Source: Pyrococcus kukulkanii (GTDB lineage: Archaea; Methanobacteriota_B; Thermococci; Thermococcales; Thermococcaceae). From it: DNA of 64,000 bases. Under the pieces are notes generated by a model, which worked only from the letters and a program-made list of their open reading frames with translations, made no database searches and was not told where the DNA came from. Both the position numbers and the translations under genes were made by a program. This document shows positions 56,282 through 64,000 of this stretch, one piece after another; the stretch's first letter is position 1; every line of letters starts with the position of its first letter. The DNA lies in the NCBI RefSeq assembly GCF_041647995.1, contig NZ_JARRIB010000001.1, positions 496,001 through 560,000 of the forward strand, written 5' to 3'.

Positions 56282-56883
56282 AGCGGAAGCAGTAAAGAAG
56301 CCGCTGGCGAAAATAATAGTAAGTTAACTTTGTGACTCATATTCTTAGGACTTTAACATTCGCTATTAAACCACACTACAGGGTTAACAAGGGAGAGGTC
56401 TTCTCCATGTGGGTTTTGCGTGTTCGTGTGGAGTTTTATCTTGCGTGACACTGTGGGTGCTCGAACTTAGAGTGTCCTGTTAATTCTTCTTCTATGATGG
56501 ACTGTTCCATAGATAGTGAGAAGTGGGATGTTTGCTGGCTTTGCCTTATTTGCAATTATTATTAGGGTGTAGTAGTCCCGGTGTGTGGGGTTTTAAGCCC
56601 GAATGGAACTTTAACCGAAGATATGAAAAGTCACAATCCCTCCGAAAGCCACATGATGAAGACGGGAGTAGAAAGTCAGTCGTAACAACATTTACGAACC
56701 TTACGCAAATTACGGCTAACCAGAACGGCACAAGAAACTAACACTAAACCACACTAGTTGCCCATTATCGAATAATGAACCACTAATTCCCCCAAAGACT
56801 CACAAAAACCACAAAAAGAGGAACAGCTTAAGAAGGCGAGGGAATATATAAACCCCCAAATTCACCCCATGATTAATTATAAG
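56282..56883. other. Gene-poor 600-bp stretch with direct repeats
   Basis: Between the thermosome promoter and the end of the radical SAM gene no intact gene is visible. A 12-bp direct repeat TAAACCACACTA occurs at 56367-56378 and 56745-56756. Related GTGTGG-GTTTTA-like words recur in the interval (near 56407, 56431 and 56582). A 72-codon open frame (56523-56741) contains WGFKPEWNFNRRYEKSQSLRK and KPHDEDGSRKSVVTTF, which may be the tail of an old transposon protein but has no start signal. This looks like eroded mobile DNA; I cannot name the element. Confidence 0.4.
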
Positions 56884-58269
56884 TCAGATGTTATTCGTTA
56901 TTCTTGCTCTTAGCAAATCTATCGCTCTTGGAATTGCTCTTTTAAATATGAAGCCCCCTCTCGAAATTATATCCTTAATTAAATACGAGGGGCGCAGGTA
57001 GAAGGATAGATAGGCTTTCTGAAGCATCCTCTTTATCTGCTCAGAGGTGAAATTCTTCAGTTTCATAACAGGATCTAACGTGGTATATTTTCTCCAGTTG
57101 AACGTCAGGATAAGGTTCTTCGATAGAGCATAATTCCATAGCCTCGTTCCAGGATATGGAGTGGCTATCGTGAACTGAGCAAAATCTACCCCCACCTTCT
57201 TGGAGAATTTTATGGTCTTCTCGACGTCTTCTCTCGTCTCCTCTGGAAAACCAATGACAAAGGAACCTAAAGCATTGAGTCCGTACTTTTTTGCCTTCTT
57301 AACGGCCGCCACTGCTTGCTCTGGAGTTATCCTTTTGCCAATGAAGTCAAGTGTTTTCTGAGAGCCGGACTCGATTCCGAAGTAAACGGTATGACAGCCG
57401 CCGGACTTCATCGCCCTGGCAACATCATCTGTGAAGAGGTCGACCCTCGAAGAGGCCGACCATGATATGTCCAGGCCTTCCTCCCTAATCCGTTCCGCAA
57501 TCCTTATCGCTCTCGGCCTGTTTAACGTGAAGGTATCATCGAGGAACTCTATCTCACGAATCTTGTACTCATCGTGGAGTATTCTTAGCTCCTCGATAAC
57601 CCTCGAATCACTATGCCCACGCCACCTCTTGCCGAACTGCGCGGAGGAGGAACAGAAGACGCAGTCAAACGGACAGCCCCTGCTCGTCATCACAGTTCCG
57701 AACCTCACCCCATCCACCTGGTACTTTTTCATGGGGAGCAGGTCGTAAGAGGGTATGGGAATCGTGTCAATGTCCTTTATGAGAGGGCGAGGAGGATTGT
57801 TTTTCACCTTTCCTCCCATATTTATGCTCAGTCCTAAGATATCTGATGGATCCTTTCCCTTATCCAGGGCATCAATAAGCTCCTTGAACGTTATCTCGCC
57901 CTCCCCCCGCACTATGAAATCTATATACGGACATTCTCTGAAAGTCATCTCTGGTACGAACGTGACATGGGGACCTCCCATGACAACTTTGACGTTCTCG
58001 TTGTGCATCTTTGCGATTTTGGCGACTATACAGGCATCAGGCATCATGGAAGTCGTTGATGTTATTCCGACGACATCGGGGTCGTACTTCTTAATTATCC
58101 GTTCTACGTCCCTGTAAGTGTAATCCTCCACTAAGGAATCAACGATTTTAACGTCGTGCTCATCCCTTACCATAGAAGCTAAATACGCCAAGCCAAGAGG
58201 CGGGCCAGTCGTGCCGACAATTGCTTTAATAGCACTGATAGTCGGGGGCGAGACGAGTAGAATCTTCAT
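56884..58269 (-). CDS. B12-binding-domain radical SAM protein
   Basis: 461 residues from ATG 58269, which overlaps the previous stop by one base (TAATG) with AAGGTGG upstream. Residues 1-140 are a cobalamin-binding-like Rossmann fold (ILLVSPPTISAIKAIVGTTGPPLGLAYLASM, then VVMGGPHVTFVPE) without the D-x-H-x-x-G motif. The radical SAM core has C199, C203 and C206 (SRGCPFDCVFCSS), then IEFLDDTFTLNRPRA, VYFGIESGSQKTLDFIGK and GSFVIGFPEETREDVEKTI. Layout and length fit the BchE/HpnP/Tes-like group that methylates or couples unreactive carbons, often in lipids. The substrate is unknown. Confidence 0.88.
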   Translation of the reverse strand: MKILLVSPPTISAIKAIVGTTGPPLGLAYLASMVRDEHDVKIVDSLVEDYTYRDVERIIKKYDPDVVGITSTTSMMPDACIVAKIAKMHNENVKVVMGGPHVTFVPEMTFRECPYIDFIVRGEGEITFKELIDALDKGKDPSDILGLSINMGGKVKNNPPRPLIKDIDTIPIPSYDLLPMKKYQVDGVRFGTVMTSRGCPFDCVFCSSSAQFGKRWRGHSDSRVIEELRILHDEYKIREIEFLDDTFTLNRPRAIRIAERIREEGLDISWSASSRVDLFTDDVARAMKSGGCHTVYFGIESGSQKTLDFIGKRITPEQAVAAVKKAKKYGLNALGSFVIGFPEETREDVEKTIKFSKKVGVDFAQFTIATPYPGTRLWNYALSKNLILTFNWRKYTTLDPVMKLKNFTSEQIKRMLQKAYLSFYLRPSYLIKDIISRGGFIFKRAIPRAIDLLRARITNNI

Positions 58270-59717
58270 TATGAAGCCACCTTCTGAACTAGCTTTTCCC
58301 ATTCTTTTTTCATCAGTATACATCCAGGATCGGGGGCAAGGATATCACCATAATACGCGTATGCCCTTGCCCTGCAGCCGCCGCATACGTACCTGAACGG
58401 GCAATTCCTGCAGGCGTAATCAAGTGCATCCCTATCCCTCAGTCTCTTGAAGACCTCGCTGTTCTTCCACACGTTCACGAAGCCGTCCTTTATGACGTTG
58501 CCCACTTTAATGGGTATGAACACGCAGGGCTGGATATCTCCATTATGCTCGATTGAGCAGTAAATCCTACCCGCACCACATCCACCTATGAACTCAGTTA
58601 GTGCCTTTGCCGCCCCACCAAACTCCTTTGGTATTTCAATTTCCGCAAAATGCGTTGGCGAGACCTTGTCGCCCTCTCCACGCTCCATCGCGGTTATTGA
58701 TATTCTCGCGTATGCCGGGCAGGTAGAGAATATCTGGATGCCTCCCTTCTTCCATTCTTTGTAGAGGTACTTCATGAGCTCTTCCCTTTCCTCAGGGGTG
58801 AGATCTTCCTGAACTATCTCCTTCCCCCTTCCTGTAGGTATGAAGTTGAATACTATGAACCTGTCAACCTTCAGCTCCCTGGCGAGCTCCAGTATGTCTG
58901 GAATGTAGTCAAGGTTCTCACGGGTCGCCGTCGTTGCTATGCCAACGCTGAGTCCCGCGGCTTTGGCGTTCTTTATCCCCCTGATTGTGGCGTTAAAGGC
59001 ACCCTTAACTCCTCTGAATTCATCGTGAATTTCCGGAGTTGGTCCGTCGAGGCTTATCTCAACGTACCTTATCCCAACCTCCTTCAGTCTTTTCGCAACA
59101 TTCTCAGAGATGAGGGTTCCGTTCGTAGCGACTGAGAGGTAAAAGCCTTTTGAGGCAGCGTATTCGGCAACCTTCCAGAAGTCCTTGTTTATCAAGGGTT
59201 CTCCTCCAGAGAAGGATAGAGCGGCGACCCCTGCCTCGTCAAGTTGGTCGACAACATTCAGCTTTTCCTTAAGAGTCAGCTCATCGGGTGCCGGATATGG
59301 AGTGGCGTTAGCGTAGCAATGCTTGCACCTGAGGTTGCACTGCTTCGTGAAGTCCCAGACGACTAAAAATGGTGCAATTAACTTCTGAGGTTTCGTGATT
59401 CCATATTCCGCTATGCTCCTAAGAACCACGGCAAACCCTTTCCTCATATATGGATCCTTGAGGTGACTTTTAATCGCCTCGGGACTCACCCCGAATTTCT
59501 CGGCACCCTTCTCAAGAGCTTCTCCAACGATTTTCGCATGAAGCCTTTCTCTGATGCCTTTTGGTTTTACAACCCCAGCATACACACCAAGAGATTTTTC
59601 CAGCTTTTTGACCTCCGTCATCTCCTTGAGGATGAAGCTTGCAAACCTGTTATCCATCACTTTATGAAGATATTCTATTATTTCCGCTTCATTCAAGGCT
59701 ACATCTGATTTTTTCAT
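58269..59717 (-). CDS. Radical SAM/SPASM protein with N-terminal helical extension
   Basis: 482 residues. A 115-residue N-terminal helical region (FASFILKEMTEVKKLEKSLG, then GIRERLHAKIVGEALEKGAEKF) precedes the radical SAM core with C127, C131 and C134 (KQCNLRCKHCYAN), LSFSGGEPLINKDFW and ISLDGPTPEIHDEFRG. A SPASM domain with about seven cysteines closes it (GGCGAGRIYCSIEHNGDIQPC, then YACRNCPFRYVCGGCRARAYA and PGC). Such enzymes modify peptides or proteins, or complete cofactors and lipids. It is translationally coupled to the B12-type radical SAM gene. No small precursor peptide is seen within 1 kb upstream. Confidence 0.9.
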   Translation of the reverse strand: MKKSDVALNEAEIIEYLHKVMDNRFASFILKEMTEVKKLEKSLGVYAGVVKPKGIRERLHAKIVGEALEKGAEKFGVSPEAIKSHLKDPYMRKGFAVVLRSIAEYGITKPQKLIAPFLVVWDFTKQCNLRCKHCYANATPYPAPDELTLKEKLNVVDQLDEAGVAALSFSGGEPLINKDFWKVAEYAASKGFYLSVATNGTLISENVAKRLKEVGIRYVEISLDGPTPEIHDEFRGVKGAFNATIRGIKNAKAAGLSVGIATTATRENLDYIPDILELARELKVDRFIVFNFIPTGRGKEIVQEDLTPEEREELMKYLYKEWKKGGIQIFSTCPAYARISITAMERGEGDKVSPTHFAEIEIPKEFGGAAKALTEFIGGCGAGRIYCSIEHNGDIQPCVFIPIKVGNVIKDGFVNVWKNSEVFKRLRDRDALDYACRNCPFRYVCGGCRARAYAYYGDILAPDPGCILMKKEWEKLVQKVAS

Positions 59718-60768
59718 GAAAATTCACCTTCATACCTATGGTGAGATTTATACATTTTTAACTTTATCTAATTTTTGTTACTCATGTTTGCCCCATACTC
59801 CTTTAAGTTCTGACTCCTTAATCTAACAGTCTCTCAAGTCCTACTCTTCAACGTGCTCTCTTTCTAGATATCATCAAAACCCACATTTGAACACTAATTT
59901 TGAGAGTCCTGGTGAATTTAACTCCATCAACCCCAAGCTTCCTAATCGCACCTAACATCCAAAGACCTTCCCATTAGGAGGCTTGAAAAGAAAAAGATCA
60001 AACTCTCCAGCCTCACCCGCCCTCAACTTTCTCTTACACTTCAATTACTTCACGCCAAATCTCAACACTAAATGTGAGTGCAACTTGCAGGGAATTTTGG
60101 GAATTGCTATTGAAGCTTACAATACGCTAAGCTCTTCTCCCCTGCGTTTTAAGACATAAAATTCTCACGACACTTCCTTCCAGCTGAGTTTCTTTCCCAC
60201 GCTACCGAGATCCTCAAAGTCATTGTAAGATGAACTTCAGGAACACAAATAGAGTCCATAGATGAAGTCAGGAACCTTCGTGGAACTTCTCACAGCCCCT
60301 GGACTGGAATTTTAAGTGCTCTCATATTTTATCGCTTCTTGAGGATGCTTCTGACCATGCCCGATGACGCTAACCTACTCGACGAACCAAGTTAGAACGG
60401 TGATAGGGGGTAGAGCCGACTTCCTCCTTGGCGAGGATTCCTCTTGAGCGGTATAACCCAAAGGTTCATTGGTTCGAGCCTATCCTTCTAAGCTTCAGCC
60501 CTCCAGATCTGGTCTCCGATAAGCAAGTTTAAGGTTATCTTCAGCAAAAGCTCACAGGGGTCATCTCTCCCATACGAGTAAAATCACTCTAAAGATCCCC
60601 AGAACGGCCTTCTATGCTACAAGAATTTAAAAAGGTTTCAATTTATAAGGAGCTGAATTCTCAATTGCCGCATCTCCTACCTCTAATGTTAAAGGGAGAA
60701 GTGAAGTGTCATGAAGAAAAAGGATATATTAATAAACTTCAGGCTACCCTGTAGGGATGGTGAAAGTA
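59718..60768. other. 1-kb stretch without a recognisable gene
   Basis: Apart from the promoter side of the SPASM gene on the left and of the lipoprotein gene on the right, no frame with a start, ribosome site and coding-like composition was found on either strand. The plus strand is pyrimidine-rich. An imperfect repeat (AGATGAACTTCAGGAAC at 60229 and AGATGAAGTCAGGAAC near 60259) and a T-loop-like GGTTCGAGCC near 60471 occur without a full tRNA fold. TATA-like AAGGATATATTAAT near 60720-60733 would serve the lipoprotein gene. Probably eroded sequence. Confidence 0.5.
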
Positions 60769-61512
60769 ATGGGATATAGGTTTTGGTTTGTATTCCTTTT
60801 AGTTCTGGCAATCTCAATTAGTGGATGTATTGGAGAAAAAGCTACTCAAACCCCAACAACCACCCAGGTACAAGGAAGAACACTTTACAAGCTCCTAGAA
60901 AATGAATCCCAGTACGCCGTTACATGGATTTTAAGGCTAGAAAATGAAAGTTCCCTCGTGAGCATATCTACAGGAAAGGCCGTGATATTAAAAGATAAAG
61001 TTCTATCCTACAGAGAAGCTAAGGGATTTAAAGACGTACGTTGGAGCTCATCCTCAATAATTTTGTGGGAAAACGGAACTGGCAAGATGATTATGAAGAT
61101 GACAGTAGGAAACGTTACCAGGCCATATAAGGACATCAAGAAGTTCAACTATACAGTGGCAAAAAGGATAGCCATTCCATATGGGGAGATAGCTCTTACC
61201 CTTTCAGATGAATTCAAGTTTAATGAGACGAAAGTTTCAGAAGAATGCAATGATAAATGCACTATGTATATAAAGAAAAGTAATGGGGAAGATGTCTTCG
61301 GAGTTTATCCAAACACGTGGAGGATTGAGGTAGTGGAAGCCAATGTAACGTACGATCCGGTGACAAAGAAAATTATTGATGCCAGCATTTACATGAGAAC
61401 TAGCGAAAAATTTGAGGAAAAAGTAGAGATGGCATTTCATTGGGATAAAGGAACTATTGAGAGCATAAGAAGGGAGCTCGAAGAAATATACAAAGAGTAC
61501 ACTACTCAGTGA
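60769..61512 (+). CDS. Predicted lipoprotein of unknown function
   Basis: 247 residues from ATG 60769 (GGTGA five bases before; an ATG at 60757 is part of that site). A lipoprotein-type signal, WFVFLLVLAISISGCIGEK, has the invariant Cys near residue 23, followed by a Thr/Gln linker (ATQTPTTTQVQG). The mature domain is beta-rich with NATAESS-like N-glycosylation sites and one CNDKC pair (EECNDKCTMYIKKS). No family recognised. The 3' end overlaps nrdG on the other strand by 11 bp. Confidence 0.75.
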   Translation: MGYRFWFVFLLVLAISISGCIGEKATQTPTTTQVQGRTLYKLLENESQYAVTWILRLENESSLVSISTGKAVILKDKVLSYREAKGFKDVRWSSSSIILWENGTGKMIMKMTVGNVTRPYKDIKKFNYTVAKRIAIPYGEIALTLSDEFKFNETKVSEECNDKCTMYIKKSNGEDVFGVYPNTWRIEVVEANVTYDPVTKKIIDASIYMRTSEKFEEKVEMAFHWDKGTIESIRRELEEIYKEYTTQ

Positions 61513-62221
61513 CCCATCTATTAATGAAAACCTTAATTCCCAGGCTCTTTAACCTGTTTTCTATTTTAGAAACCTCTTCCTCATCTGGCCAGCAATGCTG
61601 AGAGCACCAATGATCATCCCTTGGATTTGTAAGGGGTTTACCTACCAAGGGATTCAAGACAACATAAAAATTCGTGTTCACATGTCTAAGGGCCTCTTCA
61701 ATCCATGGAAGCACGTCAAACTTTTTGGGAACTGGGATTCTCAGTTCCAGAGAAAGGTCGTACTCAGAAATTACTTCTAGACCCCTAAGGAATAACGTCC
61801 AAAGTTTCTCACTTGCATTTTTTGGTAGACCATAAAGTTCCTGGGGTGGCGCCTTTATATCAGTGGCAATATGATCCACAAGGTCAAACCTTAGTAACTC
61901 CTCCAACGGCCTCACTATCGTTAGGTTGGTGTTCAAGCTGACATCCGCTAAGGGTTTCACATCCTCTAAAAGATCCTTTAGTTCCCTCCACTGCATTAAA
62001 GGTTCTCCACCTGTAACGTGGAAGTAATCAATTAGGAAAGAGTGTGAGGAAAGCTCCTCGAGCATTGCATCCCTGGGCAATTCGAAGCACCCCCTTCTTT
62101 CGGCTATCCTCCAGTTGTGGCAGAATGGGCACTTGAGGTTGCACCCGCAGAGCCAAAGCGTAAAGGTGACCTTCCCGTGGACGTCAACCATGCTTACCGC
62201 TTTCCACCCGCTGGTAAGCAT
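61502..62221 (-). CDS. nrdG: Anaerobic ribonucleotide reductase activating protein
   Basis: 239-residue radical SAM activase. Cys motif C27, C31 and C34 in LWLCGCNLKCPFCHNW, then FHVTGGEPLMQW and LNTNLTIVRP. It generates the glycyl radical in NrdD using S-adenosylmethionine and a [4Fe-4S] cluster. ATG 62221 comes directly after the nrdD stop (TGAATG), so the two are co-translated. Longer than bacterial NrdG; the extra C-terminal part with CSQHCWPDEEE may bind another metal or partner. Confidence 0.92.
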   Translation of the reverse strand: MLTSGWKAVSMVDVHGKVTFTLWLCGCNLKCPFCHNWRIAERRGCFELPRDAMLEELSSHSFLIDYFHVTGGEPLMQWRELKDLLEDVKPLADVSLNTNLTIVRPLEELLRFDLVDHIATDIKAPPQELYGLPKNASEKLWTLFLRGLEVISEYDLSLELRIPVPKKFDVLPWIEEALRHVNTNFYVVLNPLVGKPLTNPRDDHWCSQHCWPDEEEVSKIENRLKSLGIKVFINRWVTE

Positions 62222-64000
62222 TCAACCACCCCTGTAATGCCTCCTCGTCCAGAACTCCTTCTTCCTGAAGGGATTCCAGTTCTTCAAGGGCCTGTAGTAG
62301 CCGATGATCCTGCTCCAGATCTCAACGTCCTCGCTTCCACACTTAGGACAGTGTGTATGCAGACCCGTGGTGGAGTAGCCGCACTTGTTGCAGATGGTTA
62401 TCGCTGGAGTGTAGCTCCAGTAAACGAGCTCAGTCCTCATGAGCCTCTTGGTCAGCTTCGCGAGGGCCTCAGGATCGGGCTCCTCCCCCAGGAATATGTG
62501 CATCATTACTCCTCCGGTGAAGCTCTTCTGAACTTTCTCCTCTATCCTTATCCTGTCGCCAAGCTCAAGAGAGCCGTAGTACGGGGCGATGCTCGTTGAA
62601 TAAATCGGATTCTCCGGGTCGCTGAGGTATTCCCTAAGCTCTGGAAACTCCTTCAGGTCTTTTATGGCAAGCTTAGCTGCAGCACTTTCCCCAGGAACCT
62701 CCTCAACGTTCCAAGGAGTTCCAGTTTTTCTCATCCATTCCCTAGCCTTTGAAGTCGCGAACTCAACCATTTCCTTCATAAGCTCAGCTGCCTTGAGCCA
62801 GTCCCGTCTTGAACCTTCTGTCCAGAGCTTTGGATCGTTAAGGTAGATTGCCGCGGCCTCGGGAAGGCCCAAAATTCCAATCGTGTTGAAGTGGCTTGAG
62901 GGGAACTCCTCGAGGTAGTTAACTATCATGCTGTACATGTGGGGATAGTTCCTTATAAGAGCCAGATATCTCTCCCTAAACCAGTCCGTGGTTATCTTAA
63001 CTACCTCTAGAACCCTCTCGTACTCCTCCCAGAACTTATCATCATCCCTCGCCTTAAGGGCTATCCTTGGAAGGTTAACTGTGGTGACGTTTACCGAGCC
63101 GGTAACGTCTGGCATGGCCCACAATCCGCCAAAACGCTGTCTCTCAAGTTTTTTAAGGGCCTCTTCCTCAACGCTCTTCCCGCTTAGGCCAAAGGCAAAG
63201 GCCATTTCACTTCTATCAATAGCTATCCTACAACAGTTGTGGGTTACTACGCCATCGCTATGAACGAAATGATGGAACTCCTCGACTTCCACGTCATAGA
63301 AGTGGTCCTCGACCTCAATCTCCTCGATGCTCTGAATCGCAACCCATCCAATTCCACCCTCGACATCATGATGGGATCTTGCGTATTTAGAATCTCCAAT
63401 CTTGCCCCTGTAGCTTCCAGGGAAATATACTACAACCGAGCCATCTCTATTCTTCCTGAAGTATGCCGACATCCCAGAAATTGACGCCAAGAATAAAGTA
63501 TCAAGGGCTAATCCCTCGTTCTTTATGTGCAACTCCCAAGATCCCCTCCTCCAATAACCATCACTCTCCAGTAACCCCCTAAGGAACGCTTTCCTAACCG
63601 AGGCAGGAGCTGAGAATATGAACCAGGGAATCCTCTTTTCGTGACTTAATCCAGACACGCCGTTATCATAGAGCGTTCTGGCAAGATAACTGTCATAAAT
63701 CCTGACATATGTGACGCTTTCCCACCTAGGGTCAACGCTGATCTTGGGCTCCTTCCCTAATACATTCCTCGAAAATTCTATTAGGAATTCTTTGATTTCC
63801 GTCTCTTCACTGTTTATTGAAAATTGAATGCCAGTTAGATAGTATCCGCCCCTATGCTTTTCCCCTCGAGTTCTACTCGCCATGTTAGAACTCCTGATTA
63901 ACGTCCCATCCCCATAGAAAAGCCCCAAAAAGTATCCAAATTTTTCGTCAACTTTAATTTTTCTGCCATCTTCTAGCTCTAATTCAACTTCCTCACCCGG
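62222..64000 (-). CDS. nrdD: Anaerobic ribonucleoside-triphosphate reductase with intein (5' end outside window)
   Basis: The frame is open to the right edge of the window; the N-terminal extein and intein start lie beyond. Visible: the C-terminal part of an intein (63236-64000) and the last 337 residues of the reductase (62222-63235). In the extein, DVTGSVNVTTVNLPRIAL, HFNTIGILGLPEAAAIYL, the zinc site CNKC and CPKC, and SRIIGYYRP with the expected radical glycine are present. Makes deoxyribonucleotides without oxygen. Coupled to nrdG. Confidence 0.95.
   Translation of the reverse strand, partial: PGEEVELELEDGRKIKVDEKFGYFLGLFYGDGTLIRSSNMASRTRGEKHRGGYYLTGIQFSINSEETEIKEFLIEFSRNVLGKEPKISVDPRWESVTYVRIYDSYLARTLYDNGVSGLSHEKRIPWFIFSAPASVRKAFLRGLLESDGYWRRGSWELHIKNEGLALDTLFLASISGMSAYFRKNRDGSVVVYFPGSYRGKIGDSKYARSHHDVEGGIGWVAIQSIEEIEVEDHFYDVEVEEFHHFVHSDGVVTHNCCRIAIDRSEMAFAFGLSGKSVEEEALKKLERQRFGGLWAMPDVTGSVNVTTVNLPRIALKARDDDKFWEEYERVLEVVKITTDWFRERYLALIRNYPHMYSMIVNYLEEFPSSHFNTIGILGLPEAAAIYLNDPKLWTEGSRRDWLKAAELMKEMVEFATSKAREWMRKTGTPWNVEEVPGESAAAKLAIKDLKEFPELREYLSDPENPIYSTSIAPYYGSLELGDRIRIEEKVQKSFTGGVMMHIFLGEEPDPEALAKLTKRLMRTELVYWSYTPAITICNKCGYSTTGLHTHCPKCGSEDVEIWSRIIGYYRPLKNWNPFRKKEFWTRRHYRGG
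63236..64000 (-). other. Intein in nrdD, LAGLIDADG type (C-terminal part)
   Basis: Homing-endonuclease blocks are visible: GYFLGLFYGDGTLI (block C) and AFLRGLLESDGYW (block E). Splicing block F is DHFYDVEVEEFHHFVHSDG, and block G, VVTHN, is followed by Cys as the first extein residue. The splice site is between codons ending at 63236 and beginning at 63235. The insertion lies at the conserved CCRIAIDR sequence. Both acidic residues of the endonuclease motifs are kept, so cleavage activity is plausible. The N-terminal splice junction is outside the window. Confidence 0.92.

Noticed and set aside
60400-60490. tRNA-like pieces (GGTAGAGCC and GGTTCGAGCC) in the 1-kb gap
   Set aside because: No acceptor or anticodon stem can be formed around them.

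Overview
The window looks like chromosomal DNA of a hyperthermophilic euryarchaeon of the genus Pyrococcus (Thermococcales). Marker genes support this: RPA41/14/32, Hef, EF-2, thermosome, the L11-L1-P0-L12 stalk operon, Spt5, SecE, Sec61 beta, RpoP and L37Ae. Other support comes from TATA promoters about 25 bp upstream of transcripts, GGAGGTGAT-type Shine-Dalgarno sites (many inside ATGA stop/start overlaps), and guide RNAs of both archaeal classes. From memory, the proteins are very close to, but not identical with, those of P. horikoshii and P. abyssi; I cannot fix the species. About 93% of the bases are in genes, on both strands.

Layout. 0-5.4 kb: two Gfo/Idh/MocA oxidoreductases (the first cut by the window edge), tpiA, a HAD phosphatase, pcm, tRNA-His, and two convergent tRNA-modification genes (taw3 and the archaeosine radical SAM gene). 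5.5-11 kb: an NhaC-type antiporter, scpB, the RPA operon, a PRC-barrel/coiled-coil protein, the short Sec61 beta gene and an H/ACA-like RNA. 11.2-14.6 kb: an AT-rich five-gene cassette (secreted protein, C-terminally anchored protein, ABC-2-like permease, two-helix membrane protein, divergent ABC ATPase) that I cannot match to a described system. 14.6-22.2 kb: hef, IMPase, DUF63, EF-2, then the L37Ae-rpoP-Brix-Pcc1 operon. 22.2-28.9 kb: glycerol use (glycerol kinase, glycerol-3-phosphate dehydrogenase, FAD partner, DUF1667 protein, glycerophosphodiesterase).

28.9-36.4 kb: two MFS sugar-type transporters with an alpha/beta hydrolase, a frameshifted RHH antitoxin, an ABC-2 exporter, a DUF2334 deacetylase-like protein, a PAP2 phosphatase, and two divergently oriented C/D box guide RNAs. 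36.4-41.4 kb: the two glycine dehydrogenase subunits separated by a decayed VapBC-like module, a HAD hydrolase, tRNA-Arg, dcd and a broken gene carrying a 14-bp tandem duplication. 41.4-47.5 kb: ftsZ-secE-spt5-rpl11-rpl1-rplP0-rpl12, two hypotheticals and dtdA. 47.6-56.2 kb: a nucleotidyltransferase, tRNA-Pro, a small coupled gene pair leading into AMMECR1, the nadB-nadA-nadC operon and the thermosome. 56.3-64 kb: two gene-poor stretches flanking a tightly coupled pair of radical SAM genes, a lipoprotein, nrdG, and the intein-containing nrdD that runs off the right edge.

The best candidates for something undescribed are the cassette at 11.29-14.60 kb and the radical SAM pair at 56.88-59.72 kb. 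The guide RNAs, toxin-antitoxin remnants and PRC/coiled-coil protein are smaller points. No CRISPR array, rRNA, complete insertion sequence or replication origin was seen.
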